Source of the DNA: Catonia carolina
Lineage: Eukaryota; Arthropoda; Insecta; Hemiptera; Achilidae
Direction of reading: 5' to 3'
Assembly (NCBI GenBank): GCA_035578175.1
Contig: JAQMRL010000010.1
Coordinates: forward strand, 30,248,784-30,312,783
DNA length: 64,000 nucleotides
The translations under genes and the position numbers were made by a program. Each line of letters opens with the position of its first letter. Position 1 is the first letter of the stretch. Of this stretch, positions 9,290 to 19,373 are shown piece by piece. The notes beneath the pieces were generated by a model. That model was not told the origin of the DNA, searched no databases, and saw only the letters and a program-made list of their open reading frames with translations.

Positions 9290-10830
9290 TTGGCCACCGA
9301 CCTTGTCTGATTGTGTATTTTTCGTCCGTCGGAAAAATGCTGAGTGTTTTGAAATAAAAACGTGTCACTAAAAAATTCTTGGGGAAACTTGGGAAGACCG
9401 TTACAGAAGCCTGTATTTTGTTGAAACAAGTTTACGGTGATGAAAGTTTGTCATGTACTCAGGTTTTTGAGTGGTTTAAACGGTTCAGAGAGGAGCGAGA
9501 AGAGATTGAACGTCTAGGACGACCTTCAACGTCGACAACGGATGAAAACATCGGAAAAATCTCCACTTTGATCAGAAAAGACCGTCGATTAAGTATTCGC
9601 GCAATTGCGGGGGTTGTAGAAATCGATAAAGAATCGGTTTGGCAGATTTTGCACGAGCATTTGAATATATGCAAAAAGTTTGCTCAGAAGTGGGCCTGAT
9701 AAATATGGTCATGACAATACCTCGTCCCACACTACACTGGATGTCAATACGTATTTGGCCAATCATGGGATTCCTCTGTTGGAGCATCCACCCTTCTCAC
9801 CAGACTTTGTTCCGTGTGACTTATTTTTGTTCCCAAAGGTGAAAGTTGTGCTTAAGGGTACCCGGAATGCCTATCTCCGTAATGTTAAAGTTAGGAACAT
9901 TTTCTCAAAAACTACTTCAGTTATCCTGTTCATTTTTTTTTTTTTTTTTTGGTTTTTTTGGTTACTTTTCAGGACATTCTACACCCACAGAATTAGTAGC
10001 ATCTTTATATAGTCTATTGTAAGGAAGATAAGAAAATTATTTTTGAAATTACCACTTTTGAAAAGCATAATTTTTTGCCTATTTAAGTGGAAAATAAACA
10101 TTTAAACACATTTTTTTTACTGCAATATTAACTCAGTACATTTAAATTGTGATATAAAAGGCTGTGCAAAAATTTCATTAAAATCCGTTCACGTTTGGCT
10201 GAGAAAATGTTTCTATGTGACAAAAATTGCTGTTTACGGGAAATAAGAAAAACTAAAAGAGAACACATTATAAGTACTACAAAATAGTTACCACTAATAC
10301 ATTCCAGGATCATAATCTGGAAATTCTTCAACTGTTACATTCACAGCTGGTCTAATGCTGTCTTAAAGTTTTAAAACAAAATTTATGAGTTTATCATTTG
10401 TCATTCAAAAAATAGATGTTTATGCAAACTGATAACGTTTAGAAAATAACATAAGGGTTCAACATATTTTTAACTTTTTTTTTTTGGTTAAAAATTTCAA
10501 AACCCCCAACAAATTATACATCATTGGATGCAAAAAATTCTGAATTTTAATAATGTGCAAAAAACCGGATATGTGAAAATTTTTAATTTTATCCGTTCCG
10601 GGTACCCCTAAAGGAACCAGTTATGAATCGGTTAATGCAGTAAAACAGAAAGCGATGGAGACAATGTAAATACTTACAGAAAATGACTTTCGTCACTGCA
10701 TCGATTAGTGGAAAATTCATATGAAACGGTGTAGGGATAGGGGAGGGGAGTATATTGAAGGGGATAATGTCGAAGTTGTGAAGAAATAAAATTAAATAAT
10801 TTTGTAGCATTATTTTTTAGCTGAACCTCG
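9290..10830 (+). pseudogene. Internally deleted mariner transposase carrying a MITE
   Basis: The N-terminal helix-turn-helix part of a mariner transposase is open from 9379 (KTVTEACILLKQVYGDE, QVFEWFKRFREEREEIERLG, GRPSTSTTDE) to about 9690. It then jumps directly to the second catalytic region (YGHDNTSSHTTLDV...EHPPFSPDFVPCDLFLFPK). The block with the first catalytic Asp is therefore missing. Spacing of the remaining Asp residues is D,D34D. The coding sequence is cut after VVLK by a 752-bp MITE (9856-10607) and resumes as GTSYESVNAVKQKAME to RCRDRGGEYIEGDNVE. The end is CCTCG at 10826-10830 next to TA, as in the first mariner. An in-frame stop precedes the helix-turn-helix region. It is inactive. 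Confidence 0.87.
9856..10607. mobile_element. TTAA-type MITE inserted in mariner, 752 bp
   Basis: Perfect 12-bp inverted ends, GGGTACCCGGAA (9856-9867) and TTCCGGGTACCC (10596-10607), interrupt the mariner coding sequence. The flanks are TTAA (9852-9855) and CTAA (10608-10611), one mismatch from a TTAA duplication. The outer 8 bases are themselves a palindrome (GGGTACCC). No transposase is encoded. The disrupted host frame proves it inserted after the mariner. Confidence 0.85.
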
Positions 10831-10839
10831 TACCTACTT

Positions 10840-11507
10840 CTTTATCAAAATTTGTACGGATTTTAAGAAGCTATTATTATTTTCTTTAGAGAAAAATATC
10901 TTCGGAAAATCAAAAGAGAAAATCAATAATATTCTAATTGTACTTTTATTACTATATCACATTTATAGCTCTTTGTTAATTAATAAATAAAGATGTTTAC
11001 ATTGATAATCCGATTAATTGACTAATTTTGAATTAAATAACTTTTTACAAATTTAGTAACATAATTTTAATCCAAGATGAATATTTAAATAAGTTGTTTA
11101 CATTAAATTTTATCATAACATAAAATTTTCATTCGCAAATTAAATAATATTAGTGGAGTGCTTTATAAATAAATTCATTATCGGCTAAGTGCCGAGTTTA
11201 TAAAAATATCAACATACTGTTCAGCCACTGTAAAGTATGACTTAAAAATAACTTCATTTCTACTTGTTCTTCTTTAAGAAAGGGCAAAACGCCAAAACCG
11301 ATTGATGTTGTAGATAACAGTGTGCATGTTTAGGATATTATTTCTTAATAAAATTTCTACAAAAATAATTCTGTACATATTTTACAAATTAAATAATGTG
11401 TTTATTCATAAAATTATATTTCTTAGCTCATGTCTTTGGTGTATTTCCGTTATAACTAATTCATATATTTTATTCATTTTATATATTTTTTACTATGCCG
11501 TTTTTTA
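10840..11507. other. AT-rich interval, no gene seen
   Basis: Nothing recognisable, only A/T-rich sequence. Confidence 0.5.
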
Positions 11508-11715
11508 ACTTTCTCTTGCCCTATTAAATATATAGGGAAGGAAAATATTGTTTTCATGTCGTTTTTTTTTTAAATCGAGCACCGAATATAAACTGTCTCA
11601 GGCCTCCTGAACCCAAAACTTATGTTTTCAGCGATTAGTCTGTGTGTCTGTGTTTCAACAGAGTATCTAAAGAACGGAATATCATAAAAAGTCGAAACTT
11701 GGAATTTAAGTTAAG
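11508..11715 (+). mobile_element. HINE-like element, 5' fragment
   Basis: It begins with the family subterminal repeat ACTTTCTCTTGCC (11508-11520) and continues through the short hairpin CCTATTAAATATATAGGG, the CCTGAACCCAAAAC block and a minimal GT tract to GGAATTTAAGTTA. It is truncated there. Confidence 0.85.
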
Positions 11716-11879
11716 TACAGGTAACGCAATATAAGTTGACGATCCTAAGACTGGACTATGCGGGGTGTAAAGGGATTTTTAAAAGAGATGAAAATGCATA
11801 ACTTACTGTTAAAATAAAAGAAGACACAATTGGATAAATAAAGACAAGATTGAATTTGATTACGTTAAATGATATTTTC

Positions 11880-12270
11880 TGCTCATAACAAACAGATGGA
11901 GAGTCAAATTATTTACTCTCAATCTGTTCGTTGCAGGGCTAAAATAAATAGTTCTGTTTCTTATCACATGGTCAGCCAAATAAATGACTGAATCATTTAA
12001 GAACAGAAGAGGTAGAGGTGTAAAAGACACTAATCAGAGTTATCTCCTCTGAAAGTAATGAATTTCATTATACAGCCAGACCCTGTGGTGAATGAAGTGA
12101 AGGTGTCATTTGCAGAGTGGAAAATATGTGCTTTTCAGAGGGCCCGGCATGCTGATAAGCATACTTTTCTATTCAGTAAGGAAGGCAATGGTAAACCACT
12201 TTACTCCTCATTTTACTTAGTAAAACCTCTACAGGTTCAAACCAGCTTTTTGGCTGATGACCTAAACAAC
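11880..12270 (+). mobile_element. R3 retroposon copy with open frame
   Basis: This is a full-length R3 ending CCTAAACAACAA. The frame from 12058 begins MNFIIQPDPVVNEVKVSFAE and stays open for 84 codons into flanking DNA. Similar AAATGATATTT and AAATGTTATTT segments at the ends suggest a target duplication. Confidence 0.88.
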
Positions 12271-12509
12271 AAATGTTATTTAATGAACGTTATAAAATTT
12301 ACTTATACTTAAAAAAATTGACAAATTTGGATTACAAAATTATTGTTGATTGTTGGTTTAATTTAATTTATTGATTGATCGATTGACGACACTTTTATAA
12401 TTCTAAGTTTTAATGAATTTAAATTGAAATATTAATGTATTTAAAATGAATTTATGATTAATAAAATGAGCTCAAATGTAATGATAATTTTATATATATA
12501 TTTACGCAG

Positions 12510-12592
12510 TTTGTGAAGTTCTTGGAGATGTGCCGTGTACCATTGACCTGGATAGAATGGGAGACTGGACCATTGTTACAACGGTTTTATAG
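12510..12592 (+). CDS. Candidate terminal exon of an unidentified gene
   Basis: An acceptor-like TATTTACGCAG ends at 12509. The following sequence is open, starting with two bases that complete the codon left by the donor at 8049, then 26 codons (CEVLGDVPCTIDLDRMGDWT to TTVL) and a TAG stop at 12590-12592. Residue composition looks protein-like (balanced, not Lys/Asn/Phe-dominated), unlike random frames in this AT-rich region. I recognise no family. A link to the 7963-8049 exon is inferred only from strand and phase. Confidence 0.28.
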
Positions 12593-13186
12593 TTTTAATT
12601 GATTCTTTCAAAATTTCCATTTGTTGGTTTCAAAATCATTGTGTTCTTGAATTCAGTTTCTTAATTCATTTATATCTTGATATTATCTTAGTTTCCTTTT
12701 ATAAAATTAATTTAATTGAAATTATTTATTAAAATTTATATATTCATTTGTTTTTTAGCCACTTCACTTTCATTAAGTTGTACTATCTGACTTCTGGTTA
12801 TTAATTACATTAAATATTTTTTTATTAAATTTTAGTTCCATGTATTTAATTCTTGCTATAAAATATTAAGATAATGACTGAAAATTATTTATCTTGATGT
12901 TTAGTTATTCATTATTATTTAAAATATTTCATTGAAAGTCCAACAATTGACTTTTACTCTTGTCATTTGAACAACGATACTATGTAGAATAGATTGGCTA
13001 TTCTACAGGGGGTTGGAAGTGCTACTATTTGTGCTTTTCTAAATACGAGTACATCATAGCGACATCTCTAACCATAACATCGTATGCTTTCGGGTTGGCC
13101 GATGTAAGTAGGATATATAGTATACTGTCCTCCGCATGATAGGCGCAATAGTCAACTTAAAGCTCATTACCTATACCGCTGCGGAA
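12593..13186. other. AT-rich interval, no gene seen
   Basis: No exon or repeat signature is recognised. Confidence 0.5.
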
Positions 13187-13290
13187 TCCTACACGAACAT
13201 TTTCATCAAAATCGGTCAACCGGATGTAGTAGTTTATTTATACAATTTTTCACATCGTCCATCGTTTTTGCAATTTTCTTATAAACTATT
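13187..13290 (+). mobile_element. HINE-like element, short internal fragment
   Basis: It contains ACGAACATTTTCATCAAAAT and CGGTCAACCGGATGTAGTAG in plus orientation, directly abutting the minus-oriented copy that begins at 13297. It is probably a relic of an earlier insertion. Confidence 0.75.
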
Positions 13291-13296
13291 TTTTTT

Positions 13297-14068
13297 AAAT
13301 CTGGTGTAAAACACTCACACAAATTTCTCTTGCCAATTCAAATAATTTAAAGAATATAACCTAACATTAGTAATAAAACATTAGAAATAAACAAAAAACT
13401 AACCTTAAAAACGTAACCTTATTTTAATCATGAGTGAAAGACGCAAAATGAAAATCGACCTGTTTGGCTTAAAAATACGGAAAATCACTCTTTTTATGCT
13501 AAACTAGGCTCTGTAGAGAAAAATTCTTTAAATAAAATGTTGTAGCTTGTTTAATTTCCTATAAATTTAAATATATACACTTTTGTCGTAAAATGCATAC
13601 TAAGGCCGAAATCTTAATAAATCGATTTTTCTCACGTTTTCGTGAGAAAAAAATAGAAAATCGCTAATTACCGCTAAACTAGGGTTATTCAAAAAATGTT
13701 GGAAATAAAAGTTGTAGCATTTTAAATTTTCTACATGTTTTATTATATAAATTTTTGGGCTAAAATGCATTTAAAGCCGCAATCTTAAAAAAAAACATTT
13801 TTTTTGCGTGAAAAAAACCTCACCAAGAATTTCAGAAAACATGGAGCCTACCCTATCTTGTAGAGGATAAAAAATTTAGTAAACCAGGCGATTTTTAAAA
13901 AATCGTAAGACCAGTTTCTGAAAAAATCGCAAAAAAGGGAAAAATTACATGAATAAACTACTATTTCCGGTTGACCGATTTTGATGAAAATGTTCGTGTC
14001 GGGTCCGGTAGTGGTGTCTAACTTAAGTTTCAAGTTCGTACGATGTTCCGTTCTTGAGATATTCTGTT

Positions 14069-14118
<50 letters not shown>

Positions 14119-14248
14119 AATCGCTAAAACATGTTTTTTTGGGTTCAGGGGGTCTGTAATTGTGTAGATCCGGAGAAAACTCGATTTCGAAAAATCGAGA
14201 TGAAAACAATACTTTCCTTCCTATATATTCATACAGGCAAGAGAAAGT
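13297..14248 (-). mobile_element. HINE-like element, near-complete minus copy
   Basis: On the minus strand it starts with ACTTTCTCTTGCC (14236-14248), has a CA/TG tract at about 14073-14117, the CACGAACATTTTCATCAAAA and CGGTCAACCGGAAATAGTAG motifs and two internal modules. It ends with the second subterminal repeat (about 13318-13330, one substitution) plus the hairpin segment (13300-13320). It has no coding capacity. Confidence 0.87.
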
Positions 14249-14778
14249 AAAAATTAAAAGAAAAAGTATATCTTTAATGTATGTTGTATATAACATGTGT
14301 GATTTAATTACACAACAACAATTAATGAAAGTGATAAAACATAAAAATAAACATAACATCAATTAATTGTTTAATTAAAGAAGTAATGTTAAACGATTAT
14401 ATAAGCACAGATGTTGTTTTCTTTATTATTAATTACAGAAAAGAGGTGTTGCCTGACAATGTTAGAAAATAGAGTTGTCTACAGTGTCTAGAACCGATTT
14501 GAAAAGCTTAACGATGTTACTTTAAAATACCATTTCCATTTTCATATTGATTAATTACTTTCGATAAATACATTTTATTTTATATGGATATACGTTGGAC
14601 AGCTTAATCCGTCAGGTTACATAAATCATGCAGCTTAATTTCCAAATAGCATAACTATACCTTTATTCTTTCCAAACAACTGTCACCAGTTTTTTTAAAC
14701 TTTTATTTTATTTATTTTTTAACCTTCGGGTCACCCATTCAATCAGCTCTTTAAATAGCGTCATCAATTGTTATGTAA

Positions 14779-15790
14779 CATTGATTATTTAACGAATATT
14801 GTATGATGACCAGTTTAAGAATCAAACGGCTGTTTTGAGAATTGAGGGGTACGAAAAAGAGGCTGCTGTAAGAAAAGGTGTACGACAAGGTTGTTCTCTG
14901 TCACCACTGCTTTTTAACTCGTGTATAGAAGAGGCTATAAATGAAGTGAAGGAGAAATTTGACGCAGGAATAAATAATAAATTCAAGGAGAAACAATAAA
15001 AATGCTGAGATTCGCCGATGATATAGTAGTATTAGCCGAGACAAAGAAAGAACTAGAGGATGTCTTAAATGGAATGGATGAGATCTTGAGAAAGGATTAC
15101 TTCATGAAAATTAATAAGAACAAAACGAAAGTGTTGTGTAGCAGCAAGAGTGGTTTAGAAGAGATGGGAAATGTAAAAGTAGGCAACGAAAACGTACAGG
15201 AAGTTAGGGAATTCTGCTATTTAGAAAGTAAAATAACAAAGGATGGTAGAAGCACAAGTGATATCAAAAGTAGAATTGCTCAAGCTAGAAAAGCCTTTGA
15301 ATTGAAAAACAGCTTACTGACTACAAACATTGATTTACAGATTAGGAAAAATTTCTTAAAACATTATGTTTGGGGTGTAGCATTATACGGGAGTGAAACG
15401 TGGGTGATAGGGGCTGTAGAAAAGAAGAGGATAGAAGCTTTTGAAATGTGGTGTTATAGGTAGATGTTAAAGATTAGGTGGGTGGACAAAATAAGTAATT
15501 TAGAGGTTCTTAGGCGAATGGATGAAAAAAGAAATATATGGAAGCATCTTACCAGAAGAAGGGATAGGCTAGTAGGGCTTATCTTAAGACATCCAGATAT
15601 TGGGATATCAATAATGGAGGGTAATATTGAGGGAGTAAATTGTAGGGGGAGGCAAAGATTAGAATATACAAAGCAAATTATAAAAGATGTAGGGTGTTTC
15701 AGGTATGTAGATATGAAACGACTTGCGCTAGATAGAACAGCTTGGAGCACTGCATCAAACCAGTCGAGAGACTCATGACAAATAAAAGAA
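14779..15790 (+). pseudogene. 5'-truncated LINE reverse transcriptase
   Basis: The RT begins near motif B (GVRQGCSLSPLLFN, 14799-14999). After a frameshift near 15000 it continues with the catalytic FADD box (MLRFADDIVVLAE), then the thumb region (GLEEMGNVKVGNENVQEV, VALYGSETWVIG, IEAFEMWCYR). A TAG stop at 15461-15463 interrupts the frame, which resumes in phase (MLKIRWVDKISNLEVL) to 15778. The endonuclease domain and the RT palm upstream of motif B are absent, as is usual for 5'-truncated LINE copies. A partial sister copy lies at 1-275 on the opposite strand. The clade is uncertain. Confidence 0.87.
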
Positions 15791-15841
15791 ATGACCAGTT
15801 TATAACCGTTCATAATCAAACACCTGTCGAAATGCGTATTA

Positions 15842-16372
15842 ATTTTTTTTTTTTTTTTTTTTGTATAACTGTAAATCCACGATCTGCTCTTATAGAACAA
15901 TAAGTAGATATGTTGTAAGTATAAATTATGAGTAAGTAATACCCCTTGGTATCACTCTATAAAATTTCCCATTTTGTTGTTTTGTTCTTGCCAGGAATGA
16001 AGAATAAATTAAACAATCACGTATTAAAATAAATCTGTAGGGTAAATAAGTCTGTAGAGTCTTCTGTGTGTTTCACTGTTGTCTAGGAGATTGATGGCTT
16101 CTGGATTCTGATGATTTTCAAGTCTTGTTTGGTAACTGGTGCAAAATTTCTGTATTACTTTGTGTATTGTGGGAGTGTTCGTGTCTCTGTGCAATATAGT
16201 GTTAGATATATACCAAGTCCATGATGTTTCGAAGTATTTTTGACTGAAACCGTTAAATTATTTCAATGTTACTGTGACTTGCTGTGCCCCAGAGTTGTAT
16301 CCCACATGTCCACTCAGGTTTAAGTACAGTTTTATAATGTAACAATTTTTTTTGTGTCGATTATTTTGACTT
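15842..16372 (-). pseudogene. Jockey-like LINE 3' fragment with poly(A) tail
   Basis: Minus-strand frames between about 16370 and 16025 give IQLWGTASHSNIEII, RFQSKILRNIMDLVY and RLENHQNPEAIN-like segments. These are characteristic of the RT C-terminus of Jockey-clade elements (WGTAS...RFQSK.LR). Several stops and frameshifts are present. A run of about 20 T on the plus strand (15842-15862) would be the poly(A) tail of this minus-strand copy. Confidence 0.78.
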
Positions 16373-16717
16373 TCTGTAAAGCATCCAATACAATATTAAT
16401 ATAAGATACAAATAAAAAGTTCAATGAAAAAGAAAATCAGTTGCTGGTTGTTTATAAAAAAAACTCAGTTTCTGATAACGAAGCTTGAAAATTTTTTAAA
16501 AATCTATAATTTTGTGAAATTATATTTCTCTACGGACAAGAATACTGATATGGAAATCAATGCTATGGCCAATTTGATAAAAAAGTAAAATTCAGGCCTT
16601 CAGAAAACATTCATGTACAAATTATAAAATCCGTTTAGTAGAACTCTGTATTAAGAGTTAATAGAATTCGTATTTAAAATACACTGAAAGCGATTTTGCG
16701 TTTTAAATCATGATGAA

Positions 16718-17040
16718 CCAACGGGTTGGTCTAGAGGTAAAGTTGTCGCCGTGAGTCAGCTGTTTAACAGCTGATTTTCGGAGACGAAGGTTCCTGGTTC
16801 AAATCCTAGTAAAGTTAGTTACTTTTATACGGATTTGAATACTAGACAGTGGTTACCGGTGTACTTTGATAGTTGGGGTTCAATTAACCATACGGTCTCA
16901 GGAATGGTCGGCCTGGGTCTGTAAAAGACTACACAACGTCATTTACACAACGTCATACACATCATCCTCATCTCATTGGGTCACGGGGTTGCTTATTGTT
17001 CTGAATTGAACAGATTGCAACGTAGACAAATTAGGAGACC
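16718..17040 (+). mobile_element. SINE1, well-preserved copy
   Basis: The A box is TGGTCTAGAGG and the B box GGTTCAAATCC, about 60 bp apart, which is tRNA-like. Then follow the family body (TACTTTTATACGGATTTGAAT, GTGTACTTTGATAGTTGGGG, CTCATTGGGTCACGGGGTTG) and the tail motif TTGCAACGTAGACAAATTAGG. Both polymerase III promoter boxes match consensus, so the head could be functional. No coding capacity. Confidence 0.92.
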
Positions 17041-17077
17041 AAAAAATAATATAAATGTTTTTTTTATTTAGGCAAAT

Positions 17078-17470
17078 CTGCCCATAATAGACAGGTGGAG
17101 TGTCAAATTATTTACACTCAATCTGCTCATTGCAGGGCTAAAATAAATAGTTCTGTTTCTTATCACATGGTCAGCCAATTTAATGACTGAATCATTTAAG
17201 AACAGAAGAGGTAGAGGTGTAAAATACACTAATCAGAGTTATCTCCTCTGAAAGTAATGAATTTCATTATACAGCCAGACCCTGTAATGAATGAAGTAAA
17301 GGTGTAATTTGCAGATTGGAAAATATGTGCTTTTCAGAGGGCCCGGCATGCTGATAAGCGTAATTTTCCACTCAGTGAGGAAGGCAAATGTAAACCACAA
17401 CATTCCTCGCTTTACTTAATAAAACCTCTACATGTTCAAACCAGCTATTCGGCTGATCACCTAAACAGCA
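17078..17470 (+). mobile_element. R3 retroposon copy
   Basis: This full-length R3 (GCCCATAATAGACAGGTGG to CACCTAAACAGCA) follows a SINE1 by about 40 bp, the same order as at 2.2-2.9 kb but with R3 in the other orientation. The R3 reading frame has in-frame stops. Confidence 0.85.
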
Positions 17471-18655
17471 CGGACATAAGAGTTTTAATATTCAAAAAAC
17501 TTGATATTTCACGTATTTTGAATGTTCTTCCGGTAAGAGTATAATTTTTCAAAAAATTTTTTATCAATCATCAACGACCCAAACGTAATTTAGGTACCAA
17601 ATTTCAATTTTTTAAGTCATGTAGTTTTTAACAATTTTGGGATGAATGCATGGAATTCGTTTTTGTAAAATAATGATTAAATAAATTTCACATGTGAAAT
17701 ATTTAAAATTTATCGTTGCAGTCTAAAAATAGTATACGGCTAATGATATGATGATCATATCATCATGATAATGATGATTTTTTTAAATTTAAAATAAAAA
17801 TATGACTTATTTATTTAGGTTACGTAAGTAAAAATATTGTAAGTAAATATAAAAAAGGGAATTTTAAGGAGAGAATGTATTCATATTGAAACAAGTGCCT
17901 CTTATGCTTTTATGAGAGTCCTTAGGTAGAGATACTGTATCCCTTAGGATCTTTTCAAGACGGAAGCCAGCCATTCAAATTAGACAAAAAAAGAACCGTA
18001 GTAAGGAACATCTTTTGACAATGATACTTTCTTTACTCTTGCGTGACTTTAATGAACGTATTCGAACATCAGCAGAGTGTATAAATTCATTTATACTTCA
18101 CTGTTTTGTTGTAATAGTCAACTTGAAGGTTATTTTTTCAATTTAGTTACATGTTTTAGTGTTTAAATATAACTAGCAAATGCGCCAGTGCTGTTTACGG
18201 GCTTATTGTTAACCTCAAAGGGTTTGCATTAAGGGGAGACTGTATGATGGTTTTGACTGAAAATTTTGATTTTCGGTTTTTTATGTTTTTCAATTGTTTA
18301 GACCTACCACAAAAACATTAAATTACGACAAAAAAAAATACTTTAATGAAAAAAAAATTAAATTTTTATCAGATTTATTCTAAAAAATTAACATGTCTCC
18401 AAAAACAAATATTTTTCATATTTTTATATTTGTTTTGGTGTAAACAGAATTTTAGTTTTTTTTTAATATCTGTTTCACAATTTTTAATAATCTTCGCTGT
18501 TAGTAAAGCTTTTAACCAACTGTTGATGGGAAATTAAACTTGTTTGTGTACATTTTGTTTATTATTTGTGCCTTTTCCCGTAAATTTAGATTAGATCAAG
18601 TCCACTTAGCTTTCGTAAGAAAGAAAAAGGCTTACCTTTGATGTATGGCAGAAAA
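17471..18655. other. Intron or intergenic AT-rich DNA, no gene seen
   Basis: No exon is recognised. TTAAGGGGAGAC at 18229-18240 resembles the left end of the TTAA MITE at 3386, but no matching right end was found. Confidence 0.5.
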
Positions 18656-19026
18656 CCATTAGTGATTTCTGTATCTACTTTTTAAGAGAAATCGAATGAC
18701 ACTATTTTTGTTTCCAAATTCCGACTTTGATTTCTTAACTTCCAGTTTTGGGTAACTTCCGGTCAAAACCGGCAAACCCCATTAGTGATTTTGGTTTCTA
18801 CTCTTTAAAAGGAATCGAATGACACTATTTCTGTTTCCAAATTCCGACATTAATTTCTTGACTTCCGGTTTTGGATCACTTCCGGTCAAAACCGGCAAAC
18901 CCCATTAGTGATTTTGGTTTCTACTCTTTAAGAGGAATCGAATAGCGCTATTTTTGTTTCCAAATTCCGGCTTTTATTTCTTAACTTCCTGTTTTGGGCC
19001 ACTTGCGTTCAAAAGCGGCACTTCAA
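18656..19026. repeat. Three tandem 123-bp repeats upstream of DH31 exon
   Basis: Units start at 18658, 18781 and 18904 (ATTAGTGATTT...) with an exact period of 123 bp and a few substitutions each. Each contains a run such as ATTCCGACTTTGATTTCTTAAC, and two contain the short palindrome CCGGTCAAAACCGG. The third unit merges into the dispersed repeat also present at 4826-4960. It lies about 200 bp upstream of the DH31 splice acceptor, so within the preceding intron. Confidence 0.9.
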
Positions 19027-19231
19027 ATTTATTTCAGGCCAACTAACTCTTTGTGTAGATTCTGAATCCGAAAACAGTTTGTTGCTATCTCTTGTAGTTT
19101 CTGACATCTGGTGTGACGGACGGACATTGCAAATTTGAAAATATTCTTTCCAATTAATTCTCCTAAATACCTGAATTTATCAACAAGTTTAATAAAAATG
19201 TATTTAAAAATTTAATATTTTTCTGTTTCAG

Positions 19232-19373
19232 CACCAAAAGAGGTCTGGATTTGGGTCTAAGCCGAGGTTTCTCTGGTTCTCAAGCAGCAAAACATCTTAT
19301 GGGTCTTGCAGCTGCTAATTACGCTGGTGGACCTGGAAGAAGGCGACGATCTGTTCCTTTGCAACAGGCGTAA
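19232..19373 (+). CDS. Dh31: Diuretic hormone 31 (calcitonin-like), terminal coding exon
   Basis: This exon encodes the complete insect DH31 neuropeptide. After acceptor TTCTGTTTCAG (ending 19231) and one split-codon base come T-K-R (dibasic cleavage). The 31-residue peptide follows (19242-19334), starting [18 protein letters not shown] and ending NYAGGP. Then come Gly (amide donor), RRRR (second cleavage site), SVPLQQA and stop TAA (19371-19373). The peptide is the canonical form known from cockroach and other insects. DH31 is secreted from neurosecretory and gut endocrine cells and acts through a class B calcitonin-type GPCR to raise cAMP and fluid secretion by Malpighian tubules. Signal-peptide and propeptide exons must lie upstream, possibly beyond the window, and I could not identify them. 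There are no frameshifts or stops. No strong AATAAA is seen close downstream. Confidence 0.96.

Noticed and set aside
14401..14520. Exon-like segment after TTAATTACAG (frame KRCCLTMLENRVVYSV)
   Set aside because: No polypyrimidine-rich acceptor, short frame, and no relation to a DH31 propeptide or other known peptide.
18229..18560. Possible TTAA MITE beginning TTAAGGGGAGAC
   Set aside because: No inverted right end with TTAA could be found downstream. At most it is a truncated relic.
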